64,000 nt of DNA, taken from Hygrophila difformis. Taxonomy: Eukaryota; Streptophyta; Magnoliopsida; Lamiales; Acanthaceae. Positions 47,001 to 58,552 of the stretch are shown one piece after another (the stretch's first letter is position 1; every line of letters begins with the position of its first letter). The notes below the pieces were generated by a model, which did not search any database, was not told the DNA's origin, and saw only the letters and a program-made list of their open reading frames with translations. The stretch covers positions 53,044,902 through 53,108,901 of the forward strand of contig JAOANR010000003.1 in NCBI GenBank assembly GCA_030278955.1. Reading direction: 5' to 3'. The position numbers and the translations under genes are program-made.

Positions 47001-50000
47001 ACAAACAAGGAAATTAAGTTGGTGTAAATCAAATGAACATTAAAAAACACATAATCAAACATATCTCAGATATACATTTGCTAGTGAAACATAAATACAT
47101 TTTAACCATAATTTTTCTTAATTGAAATTCATAACTTAATAATTCAAACTTTCAAGTCATCTACCAACGCTAAATTCAGACCACCCTATGGTAACAACAT
47201 AACATAGCCTAGATATGAGTATTGCAAAACACAAATTATAATAACAACCAATGAAAGGACTGACACTAGCAAAACCAGCTCACACAATTCCCTATGCCTA
47301 GTGAAACATATTCTCAATAAAACAGTTTAAGGCCCTTCCCAGCATCAGACAAATCCAAGGGATAACACAAGAAGAATTCAAAAGGCTCCCTTCAGCCGCA
47401 CCCCACACCACCACAAGAAATTCTTTTTAACCTCAGTATCTTCAAGAATCAGTGAACAAATAACCATCACCTATATAGTTACTTTTTCAGAAGAAATATA
47501 TAAAGAAAAGGCTATATATGACACAAACACATGCAGAACTGGATAGACATACATACAAGAGATGTAGGGCATATTTACAAATCATTTAAAAAAAAAAAAA
47601 GAAAAGAAAAGTTACAGAACTCAAACCTGGTGAAACAGATCCCATCATCAGGTAAGACGTTATATTCGCATCCACAACAAATGCAACACGAGAACAATCT
47701 GCATCGGCACTAGAATTTTCTGACCACAATGCATCACCAGGTTGGAAAGCAGAGCCATCACCAGCCAAATTTGTAGAGCCTACCGTAGCATTGGAACCAT
47801 CTGCTTCATCGATTAGCATACTCCTGGGAATTATAGGAGCAAATGATTCTTGAAGGATAGAGGCAGGATCAATAAGCTTTAACGCCCATCCCAATCGACA
47901 TGTAAACGACGCAGCAGCTTGTAGCTGAGAGATATCAGCTTGTAAAGTTGCCGCTAATTCTGCCACAGTTGAATTCTCACTTAACACCACAAACACAGCA
48001 TAAAGCAACCTGGATTATGCAATCCGTATAATCCTTAAATTCTCAGCATTACTCTTGAGAGATGTAATCCAAAATGATAAAAGCATTGGATAGGAGTCTT
48101 ACTCCTCAATTGGATCTTCATACATCTGCTCCCTGTTTGAAACAAATCCTTCAAGCCTAGAAACTGAGACACACATATAAAATCTCAATGATCTAAAGCC
48201 TTTAATAAACAGATACAATAGTTGCCACCAGAAATTCCTGACACAATCTACTATTATGGAATAGAAGGAAGATCTTTTTAGTACTTGCAAATTGAATTTG
48301 ATGTCAGAACCATAGGATGCAGTCTATTAATTTGATTTGTACGTAACATACCCTTCACTAATATTCATTATTTATGCTATCACATTAACTATTTAGAGAA
48401 CTTCACATATGTATCACAATCATTGTCAATAACAATCAAATTGTATCATCCAAACTTTCACACAGTATGGAAGTGCAAAGTACATTTCAAAAGGAAAAAT
48501 AAAAACAAATATCATCTATCTGATTTAATACAGAATAAAGGTGGCAGCAATGCCTCCATGACCATGCAATTTTATCATCCCTTCAAAGGTGTTAAATACC
48601 ATGTTGTACCATGGATAAGAGGTTCTAACCCAAAACCAATTAGCAATCAGTGGAGTAGCACGTACACCCTCGAGATGAAACTCATCTCAAAATCTAATCC
48701 CACATCCAAGATCTAAGATATAACCATCACGGACACCCATGGGCCTGATACCATGTTGAACCATGGATAGGAGGTTCCAAGTAAAAGTAATTGGCAATGG
48801 GTGGAGTAGGACTATCCATATAAACTAGGGGGAGTCCCACTCTACCAATGTGCTGAGAGAAAAGTTTTATTTGATAAGAGCCGCCATTTGATGACATTGA
48901 CTTGTATCCCTAAACAAATTACAACCTATGTATCACACTGCTGTCCTGTGGTGTATCATGACACACAGCTCTCATTTAAATGTGTCCAAGGAATTTTGAG
49001 GGTGGAAAATAGAAAATAAAAAGTAGTAGCTCAATGCACGCTAATCAGTGAACATATCTTGCCTTTAGTAAATCTGATAATACTGAAATAATCATCACCT
49101 CCAGTCCTAGATTACAATAATATGGATTTCCACGTAGTTATTGGGTCATCACTCTAGGGAATGGAAAATAAGGTTAAATATACATTACAAGCAATATGCA
49201 TGTTTTGATATAATATCTGTTATAGCTTTCACAAACAAATTATTCGAAATAAACACCATATCCATTGCCAATTGGTTTTGCCTCGGAACCTCATATTCAT
49301 CGCCTATCATGATAGCAAAGCCATGGGTACCAGTTGGATATCTCGTCATTTCCGAGATGAATATCATCTTGAGGAGGGGTGTTAAGTGTCCCACATCGTA
49401 TATATGATGGGATTCCCCCTTTGCTTACATAGTTATATGGATATGGACTACTCCACCCATTGGCAATTGATTGTGGGTTGGAACCTCATATCCATCGTCT
49501 ATCAAAAATAATTACCTGTGGTCCTCTTTCCTAAGTCATTTTATGATCTTATGTTTAAACTTTGCTACAGTGAGGGGAATGATTTCAGAGCATATTTGAA
49601 AAAAAAAATTATAAATTTATAAATAAAATGCTTATTAAGTCACCTTTAAAGCGATCATCAGGATAAACAGGGACATCAAAGTAGACAAGTCCCCGGCGAT
49701 AAAGTCCCTTAACAATTTCAGGGTCAAAGAGGATAAATGAATTTGCTTCCTCCTTACAGATTTTATCGATGGTTGCCATTTCTTCTTCTGAGAGTTTCTG
49801 TAGAAGTAGTCAAAAGATAGGGAGGATGTGGAAGGAAAAACTTATCATCAGCCAGAAGAAATCTCTACTCATGGGTAGAGCCAATCAAAAGACCACTAAC
49901 CTTGAATTCTTCCAAAGTAAAGTTGACTAGACAGATTCCCCACCATGGCTCAATTATGAAATCCACAGGTTCAACAGGCAAGAGTTCTTTAGCTATTGAC

Positions 50001-53000
50001 TTATTCAGCTTCCACATTATTTTCTGGAATTCTCCACAAGGTTAAATACAAATTAGCTGAGTAAGGTCAGAAACTTTCGGAAAGAAGCACATCATGTCAT
50101 ACAAATACGTAATGCCTAACATAGTGCCGATAGAATTTTGGTGCATTCAAATCCGGAATTTTCTGATATAGACTACCTTAGTTCTAGTACCACCTGGAAA
50201 GGTGAAATTCAAGCAATGTCGAATTTTATCCTGACACCCCTTTTTCAATTAGGGATGCTTACCATACCGTTTACCTCCTTATTGAAAATTGATATCATTA
50301 TGTGATATCTGGCCAGTCTCACATAAAAAGATTACACAGACTATCAATTTTCAGTGTATGATAGAGTTAACAGACGAAAGACATGAGCCAATTGGAAATA
50401 AACAGCTTATACTGACCCTTTCCTTCACTCGCTCATGAGACTGAACTATAGTGCTTCAAGAAGTTAATTAGTAAAAAAAAAAATGTAAAACTTGGAAAGG
50501 TGATGTCACTAGCTACATGCAATTCAAAACTAGATTTCTCATATATATGAAAAAATGTGAATATACATATATCAACTATCAGGGTGCTATAAGAGTTGTT
50601 ATGATCATTAAAAATTGTATAGAACCCACCTTAGATCTGCATTTGTTCATGATGTCAATAAATTCATTTCTTCCGATCCCTGTTAGCCGCAAGGCGTCTG
50701 CAGCACTAAAATTAGGGATGCTGTCGTAGGGTTGCTCTGCATAGCATAGCAAGGATGTGAGTCCCATTATAATGCAACAAAAAAAATAAAAATGTGTCCA
50801 TTAAGATAAAACCAAACTACAATCAACTAAATACTTAAAGAAGTAAGCCTTCTAAGGACACAATCTACCAGTTGATGCCTACCAAACTCATCAAAAAGAG
50901 TCAAGTCTAAAACCAGCCAAACAAGTCTAGAGGAGATGAGAAAAATTGTTGTGACATACAAGATCACCACAGGACATCATATACGTTGGTCACTTTGTCA
51001 CCTAAACAAGATACAACACAAAGAAGCAACTGATGTAACTATTCATTCTGGTGCTCAGCCAAGTACTTTGACTAAATGAGGAAGGAAGGGCAGGCGGCAA
51101 GGAGCCATTCATTAATATCAAGCATTGAAAAAGAGGAAAATCTAAGGTGGGATTGAGATACTGCATGTGTAAATTGTTCCTTCAGCCATGATGAAAATGT
51201 ACACTACAAAGGAAGTCGCTTCATCAGAATTAAGAATTAGCAGTGAGCTGTAGCCTGTGATCATTAATGCAGACAAAAACCTGAAACGTGGAACAGGCAG
51301 CTTAGTACTGAAGATTAGAAACTGCTTAAGTAACAAATCCATCAAAGTAGGGGGAACATCCCAATCAATTATCAAATTTATATAGCTCCATTTGGGTAGG
51401 GAGCATATTCGGAGTTGAGCATTAAGCAGAATAATCATTATCTCGTAATATTGCAAGTGCTGATCCTTACTGATGGAGAGACTTTTCAAGGAAGGTTGCA
51501 GAATGATGAGCAGATTGTGAGCTTTGCTAGGGTTTGGAAATTGCAATATTCTAAGAATGAATCAGAGAACTACAGTAAGACAAAAAGCAGAGCAAGCAAT
51601 TCCTGGGTAGGAGATGGAGCCAAAAAAGTGTCTAAACAAATTGGTATCCAGAAAGCAACAATCATGCCAAAGCAATGAGTGTAATTTTCAATTTTGAGCA
51701 ATAATTATTAATATGTAAACAAAATAATGTCTTGATGTTGATGGTAACAATCCTGAACAAAGAGCAGCTATTTAAAACAAGTAAATTATTTTTCCATCTT
51801 ACCATTTTTCATAACTTCAAATATCATATCACAGTAATATTTGAAAGGCGAAACTCTCATAACACGGCAAACATACTCCGCAAGATGGTAGGGATACAAC
51901 TGCAAAAGTAGTGAGCCAGAATAAAATACCCTTCCTACAAAACCAATAACAAATAAGACTACTCCGTTATGTTTCTCAATGGAACCCATTTAAAACACCA
52001 AGATGCAAGCAAAAAAATAAGATTTTAACTTGCTCTGAGATCCCAAAGTAGTAACAACATATAGTTGTTGCATAACCTACCTTCCAGAAAATTTTCCCAA
52101 TTGATTGCGAACTCAAGCAAAATGATACTAGTTTTTAACCATAGTTCGAGAGCCTACATGATGCAACCTGCCTTTGTTCGACCAAAACATTATTCATTTT
52201 CATCTGTGTTATTTCATTTCATGGGTGAAAATTTATCTCTTCTAAACCAATGTATTTCTTGTCAAATATTTGAAATTGTGTTTCTTGGTTATCCTGCTAT
52301 TTCAGTTCAAATTCTCCTTGCATCAGCAGCAAGACCCAGTCAATCAGTTGTATCATTCAATAATCATTCTACTTGAAAAGTAATTCAGTAGGAGCTTGAC
52401 CACTATGAACAGCGACTGCTTAATAAACCAACAGAGGAAGGGACTTATTTAAACACACCGCTAGGTTTCGTCGTAGATAACGCATCAATTCTTCATAGTA
52501 TTCACCTTCTTTGCACACTTTCCGAGCAAAACATTTATTCCATGGGAGCCTTTTTTTGATGCAGTGTTCAATTATCCTGCATGATAGGATTATCCATAAA
52601 GCAAATTGATGCAATTCACTAGTAACATAATAGAAGAAAACACTGTTTGAAACTAGATGTATGTCAGTATGTGTAACATCAGAGGTACAATATTAATTAA
52701 CTAGAAAATGTGAACCGTCAATACACCATTAGATCATTTTAAAGTAAAACCCAGTCTCTTGACCCAGAAACAGCGAGATGATTAGGGAAGACCTACATGT
52801 TTTTTTTCCTAAATATTTTTGGAACAACAAAAATGATTTACGAATTAAAAAAAAGATACCACCGCATCAGAAAAATATGACATGTTGACTTAAAAAACAT
52901 GTCTTAATCACCACCACTGCAGTGAGAGAAGATATTGTAATACATTGTATGAAGTGACAGCACTCCAGGGTTCTGAAAGACACTGTTTGCGAATACATAA

Positions 53001-53631
53001 CTCAACTGAAGTCATACTGATGAGAGTTATGTATCAACGTGCGTAAAAAGTTATATTTATCCTCAAACTTCAATAGGACTCTGTCATGTGCACCAAAAAC
53101 ATTAAGAAAACCTCAAGGTCAATGGCAAAAGAGGTCCCTGTATGACAACTACTCCCAAATGTCCGAAAGAACTTCTACACATTTATTTCTGTCACTAGAT
53201 AAGTGAATAAGGTTCAGCATCTACCTGATAGATCATACAAAATCATAACAGGAATAACTATATTCAATCAAGGAGTTTAGAATGAAATGTCACTTAAAAA
53301 CACACAGGAGAAGTGTGTCAAGAAATGTCTAATCTAACATAGGATCTGGAAGTAAACCTCAGAATTAGAATAGAAAAAGCAAATAGAACAGAAACAATGC
53401 CAAAACGAAATACCCTAGATACACATACAAAATGTATATCATCACAACGAACACCAAAGCAAGTAAGCAAACTTGTATACAGAATAAGTATAATTAGAGA
53501 AACCTTCGATGCCATTCTTCCTTGGAATTCAAGGTTGATTGGAGGCGCTTCGGGAGGTTCTCCCAAGGACATTCTTCTGAAATTGCTTTCAGCACCAATT
53601 GCTCCTCGATCGTCGTCGGTGCTCGCTGCAT
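44015..53631 (-). CDS. FAM91: FAM91 family protein (10 exons, 1004 aa)
   Basis: Animal FAM91A1 works in capture of endosome-derived vesicles at the trans-Golgi with TBC1D23 and golgins. The plant homologue is conserved but less studied. The exons, transcribed downward, are 53631-53504, 52576-52459, 51899-51803, 50736-50630, 50023-49901, 49797-49644, 48163-48103, 48009-47627, 46482-44886 and 44261-44015. All introns are GT-AG, the phases close, and the total is 3015 nt. The N-terminal FAM91 domain spans exons 1-8: [76 protein letters not shown] and [19 protein letters not shown]. The C-terminal domain fills the long exon 9 and exon 10 ([18 protein letters not shown] to [12 protein letters not shown], then [13 protein letters not shown]). 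No signal peptide or membrane segment is evident. The ATG at 53631 gives the family's usual N terminus ([11 protein letters not shown]). Confidence 0.94.
48555..48860 (-). mobile_element. TRIM-like retroelement piece in FAM91 intron 6
   Basis: In reverse orientation it shows ATGGGCCTGATACCATGTTG (complement of a TGGTATCA primer-binding site) near 48740, flanked by two copies of the LTR-like text: GGTTCTAACCCAAAACCAAT near 48621, and GGTTCCAAG with AATTGGCAATGGGTGGAGTA near 48774. It is the opposite orientation to the copy at 49256, about 400 bp away. Confidence 0.6.
49256..49504 (+). mobile_element. TRIM-like retroelement in FAM91 intron 6
   Basis: A 5'-truncated LTR (49256-49309, ending CGCCTATCA) is followed by TGATAGCAAAGCC, resembling the initiator-Met tRNA primer site. 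A 70-bp interior ends in the purine tract GAGGAGGGG, and a 3' LTR (49380-49504) begins TGTTAAGTGTCCCACATCG and ends CGTCTATCA. Both LTRs share GGAACCTCATATCCATCG-like ends. No coding capacity, as expected for a TRIM. Confidence 0.68.
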
Positions 53632-54318
53632 TTCGAATCCCCACCCGAATCCCTGAGAAATCACACCTTGCTTCGCAGTCAGGAACTAACTTTAAGTCAA
53701 TCTAAAATGAAATCCCTCCAAACGGTAGTGAAAACAACCGACCTCCAATAGGATTTAGATTAAATCGCCAGAATTCAGTTGCAAGGACTCTGGAATGAAG
53801 AATTGAGCTAGGGCTTCCCAGAATAGCATCGGCGAAGAATTGGAACGCGAATAGGGGGCGACGAAGGGCCGATTAAACCTGGCTGAAGGATGGGTGAAAT
53901 GCTGCGATCTACCTACTCTGGAAACATGCTTGGCACAGACTCGGAATTCAGATTTGAATTGCAGAATGCGGGGCTAGGGCCACTGGGACTTCAATATTCC
54001 AACTTCCAGCTCTTTCACCGTTAGTGTAACTATTTCGATCGGTTTCGCATTATATTGTACTAGTAAAATCCATTGATAAATGAGAAATTGAATCGGCTTG
54101 GTCTTCCTCATTTTGTAGTAGCCATGAAAATTGATGATTAAAGTCTATGATTAATTTAGTAATTATATAATCTATTTGATGGGATTAATCCCATTAGTTT
54201 AATCGAAGATTAATTTTATATCATGGTTTGGACGGGTTAGTTTCGGGGCTGATTAAACCCCTTGCTTAAATGCTAGGTTTATTAATGTATGCTAATTCTG
54301 CATTTTAGGCAATACTTA
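53632..54318. promoter_or_regulatory. FAM91 5' UTR and promoter interval
   Basis: The sequence upstream of the FAM91 start (the gene reads leftward) is moderately GC-rich to about 53960, then AT-rich. No TATA box or start site was placed. A Helitron begins at 54319, so the native promoter is at most about 690 bp. Confidence 0.4.
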
Positions 54319-55608
54319 TCTATATATATATATTAAAGCATTAGTGAACAACCCATCCTAAAATTAATCCGATGTCTCCATTCTCAATTTCTAATTTTTA
54401 TAGATTTTTGTATTTTTTCATTTATTAATTTTATATTTTCACATCTATTTATTTATTTATTATAGATTTTCAGTTTTTGAAATATATGGAATTCCTAAAA
54501 TATTTACTTTTAAAAAGATTTTAAAGATTTGAAATTTAAAATTTTGCATATCTTATTTTATCTATATATTATTTTGCATTTGTTAATTTACTAATTTTAG
54601 ATTTTTTTATTCAATTATTTATTCATTATAGATTTTAGTCTATCGTATATAAAATCTATTATTTACTTATAAATTCTCACTCTATCATCATATCGTGTCA
54701 CTAAATATTCACTTCTAAAAAGATTTGAAGATAAAATTTGAAATTTTGTATTTTTTTTTATCTATGTTGGATTTTATTATTTTGTATTTTTTATTTTAAA
54801 TTTTATTATTCTGCATTTTTTATTTTATTTATTTTAGATTTTACTGTTGTATTTAGTATTTATTTATATATTTTTATTTTTGACACCAAGGGATTATTAT
54901 GACGAGGTTTTGCACTGGCAACTAAAAATTGTGTTGCGTTTATGTTTCAATATGGTGAACATACTGTAATGCCGGAAATTTTATGTAGGTTTATTCTTCA
55001 TTTTGGTTATATTTTTTGTGTGGTGAATAATGTAATCAAAATATACATTGCATATCATATTTATTTATTCATGTTAAAGATGTGTATATGGAAATCCCAA
55101 TTTTTAGTTTTAAAAAATATTTAATTTCTAATTTATATGGAGTTCCCACAATTTTCAGTTTTTAAAAAAATTATGATTTCAAATTTAAATGGAATTCGCA
55201 GTGTATATATTTATATTATTAAAAGATACATTAATGAAGTAATGTACAAGTAATATGTCACAAAAATATTTTAAAATATGTCACTTCTCTTAAAAGTAAT
55301 ACTATACAATTATATAGTTGCGAATAGATCCATTAGTAAATAAAGATTGAAAATTTAATTTTTTTTAAAAATTAATCAACATGTCCCATTATTTCTGTCT
55401 CCAAACTTTTGGACACGTCGTCCAATACAGTTGTTTAACACTTAATATTTTAAAATGTATATATGTAAAAATTATGTAAAATATATATATTCTAAAACTA
55501 CATGATTAAACGTATCTAACAAGACCGAACTTGACTAACATTATGTCAAAGTTGATCAATAAACAGTATTAAAAGTCAAAATAAGACACTTTGAGTGCGA
55601 CGGAGATA

Positions 55609-55907
55609 CTCCCTCCATTTTATAATAGTGTAACACTAGAAAATGACACAGGATTTAAGATAAGTTAATAAAATTGATTAATTTGAAGAATTACAATAAT
55701 TAAATAAATAAAATAAGTCACATTTTGACTTTATTCCTTGTGAGTTTTATTTTAATAAATATAAAAAAATTAATAATTTAAGTATAATTAGTAAAAATTA
55801 TTAACCTTCAAAATATTCAAATATGGTAATGTAACACTTATTTCCAAACATCCAAAAAGTGAAAGTGTAACTCTTTAAAATCGGATGACGTAATTTATTA
55901 ATATATA
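55609..55907. mobile_element. Stowaway-like MITE inside the Helitron (probable)
   Basis: It begins CTCCCTCCATTTTATAATAG after TA at 55607-55608 and ends around AAAATCGGATGACG before TA. GTAACACT recurs inverted near both ends (AGTGTAACAC and GTGTAACTC). It is a different subfamily from the 9780 group. Confidence 0.6.
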
Positions 55908-55954
55908 TTTAACAGATTTGCAATTGACGAAAAAACAAATATAAATCTAGCTTT

Positions 55955-57860
55955 GTTAGAAAATTGTGATTGTGAATTATCAAAGTAAGTTCATATTGAA
56001 TGGCTAATTGCTCCAAATTCTATAAGTTCGAAAATTTTCTCTGGAATGCCGGTACTGAATTGAGTTTTAACGTCTGAGACAAATCATCTATTGATACTAG
56101 AAGAGACATATTATAATAAGGAAGAAATGAAAGCGGATAATGCTAAGTTATTACCTTTGTTGATTGATGAGCATAAGAATGTTTATAATAAAATAATGTC
56201 TGGAGTTGATAGTGATGCGTGTTGATTATTTTTCTTTACGTGGTGGAACAGACAAGACATTTATCGATAATTTATCTAGAAAACATTAAGTTTAGCCCTT
56301 CATGGTAGATGAGATATTGTGATGCCTGTAACATCCAATGACATAGTACCCCTACTCATTCCAAGAGGTAGGACTGCACATTCTAGATTTGGTATTCTAC
56401 TAGATTGTGACAAGAATTCTACCTGCAAAAAACTTACCCCAGAAAATTATTTAACCTCTCTTCTCATTAAAACAAAACTCAATATTTGAGATGAAAATTC
56501 TTGATTGGTAGAATGATAATGAACCCGTCTAAATTAACCAAATTCTCCATTCGATTTCAGAGGAAAAATTAAAATTCCACTTGCAGTTTGTTTTACTATG
56601 ACTATTAAAAAGTCAATGTCAACCATTCGATTGGTAGAATGTAAACCTTTAAAGATGGTTGGACTCTATCTTCAAAAACCAATTTTTACCCATGTCAGTG
56701 ATATGTTGCAATATCTCGTGTCATTGAAAAGAGGGGACTCGAAGTATTAATATGTAATTAAGATGGATTAACTTAAGATACTATAAGAAATGTTATTTAT
56801 AATGAAATATATATATATATGGCAAAATTTGTGCAATGAATACTTCATTTAGGTGATGGTTATTGATAAAGCTGGTATTGATTTTGAAGATGTACAATTA
56901 GATGTGACATTTCCAGATGATAATTTTATAAACTCTACGGGGGATTTATAGCGGAAATTATTGAGTACTTATACAAATATAAATTGTGCCACTTCAAATC
57001 CAAATATTTTTACTATATATTAACCCCTACCAATGAACATGTTGATATCATCAATAATTACATCAAATATGGAACGTATGTCTGCAAATGAAAATGTATA
57101 TATATATATATATATCAGTTCTAACAATATTTGTCAAAAATGTGAAAGAATAGATAATGCCAATGAATTATTTTCACTGGAATATCTAAACACGATCAAC
57201 TGTTCTGGATTACAGAATCATAAAATATAGTTGAATGGGAATTGTATAGTCATGCTTCTTAGGAATATATATTCATCAAATAATTATGTAATGGAAGTAG
57301 GTTGATGGTAACCAAGATGCGGAACTAGAAAGAAAATTCTTGATTGGTACAATGATTATGAGTCTATTTGATTTAACCAAAATTTTCATTCTATTTGAGA
57401 TGAGAAAATTCTCACCCACAGTTTGTTTTGCTATGATTAGAAACAAAAGTCAATATCAATTTTTAAATAATGCCGGATTTTATCTTCCAAAACCAGTTTT
57501 TAGCCATGAACAGTTATGTTGCAATATTTCGTGTCACTAGCAAGATGTGGCTAAAAGTATTAATATGTAATTAAAAATGATTAACTCAAGATACCACGAG
57601 AAATGTTGTTTACAATGAAATTTATATATGAATTGATAGTTGATGTAGGGGATGGTAAAACTGGTATTAATTTTGGAGATATACAATTAAATGTGATATG
57701 TTCGGATGATATTCTTATAAACTCTATGGGTGATCCTGTAACGGTAATTTTTTAAACTACATATACAAATATAAACTGCATCACTTCAAATTCAGACGTT
57801 TCTAAAGATAGTGTTATACTAGCCCTTATCAATAAGATTTTCACCAATAAAATTTTCAGC
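55955..57860 (+). pseudogene. Helitron Pif1-like helicase remnants, partly duplicated
   Basis: Recognisable pieces are DYFSLRGGTDKTFI at about 56225 (Walker A, normally GGTGKT), IPRGRTAHSRFGI at about 56360, LTPTNEHVDIINNYI at about 57025, NANELFSLEYLNTINCSGL at about 57158, VMLLRNI at about 57250, and VCFAMIRNKSQYQFLNNAG at about 57424 with YLPKPVFSH. These are conserved helicase motifs of Helitron RepHel proteins in gene order, except that the last segment is also present earlier (about 56480-56780). Stops and frameshifts are numerous. No Rep nuclease motif was recognised. Confidence 0.8.
56470..57860. repeat. Tandem duplication within the Helitron helicase remnant
   Basis: The segment with GAAAATTCTTGATTGGTA, CAGTTTGTTTT and ATGTTGCAATAT, then a TACAATTA-GATGTGA part, occurs at about 56480-56960 and again at about 57328-57770. 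The unit is about 850 bp. Divergence is visible (many substitutions), so the duplication is not recent. Confidence 0.75.
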
Positions 57861-58297
57861 AAATTGTGAGGAAAAATTTCATATAATACTTAATACTTAT
57901 TTTTAAATTTTATTTTAACTTAATATAAATTTCAAATTAAATAAAAGTAGTATTTTAATAATTATTTTATTGATCTGTTAGGTTTGTATTGGACAAGCCA
58001 TATAAACTAAAGAATACGGTATAATATGATTTTTTTGTTTGTTTTAAAAATTATTAAATTATATTATCATATACATCATCTTTTGAATATATAAAAAAAT
58101 CATTACACATTTTTCATTACTCAAAATACAATTCATTATTACTTTATATAATATAAGTATATACTATATAAAATATATAGTTATGTCCGTCGAGTTTCGA
58201 CGGGTTACTTACTAGTTTAATTAATAAGGAAAGCTTTAATCAAATTTTATATTTATGGATGAATGATCTGTCTAATTAATTGCATTCAATAATTATA

Positions 58298-58325
58298 CTC
58301 CCTCCGTCCCATTATTTACAAATCC
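58298..58325 (+). mobile_element. Isolated Stowaway-type terminal repeat cut by the MULE
   Basis: CTCCCTCCGTCCCATTATTT after TA looks like one end of a MITE. The following bases are the FAR1-type MULE end, so the rest may lie beyond that element or is lost. Confidence 0.5.
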
Positions 58326-58552
58326 GTTAGGGTGCAATCACCTTTTTTGACTTGATGTGCTGTGGGAATTTACGGCCGTTGATTGTCTTTAAAAATCGAC
58401 GATTGAGATTAACTCTAAGGGTAGAAAAGTAATTTCGTATATTTGCCATATTGTTCGCCGTTGGACGTCGTCTTCTTCGGATTTCTGAGTTTTCTTCTGT
58501 TTTTTGTTTGCTCTGTACGTGTTGCGGCGGTGTGAGGAAGTTGCTGGCAATT

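Larger units (their letters stand above)
54319..58215 (+). mobile_element. Decayed Helitron
   Basis: The left end is TCTATATATATATATTAAAG after an A. The right end is CTAG before a T (58212-58215), preceded by a hairpin CCGTCGAGTTTCGACGG about 10 bp upstream. These are Helitron ends, with insertion between A and T and no target duplication. The interior keeps remnants of the RepHel helicase. It is mostly AT-rich filler from 54400 to 55950, with one or two MITE-like insertions. Confidence 0.85.

Noticed and set aside
49256..49504. Reading the TRIM-like copy as a tRNA-derived SINE
   Set aside because: It has LTR-like repeats with TG start and CA end, a primer-site-like sequence and a purine tract, which fit a miniature LTR element better.
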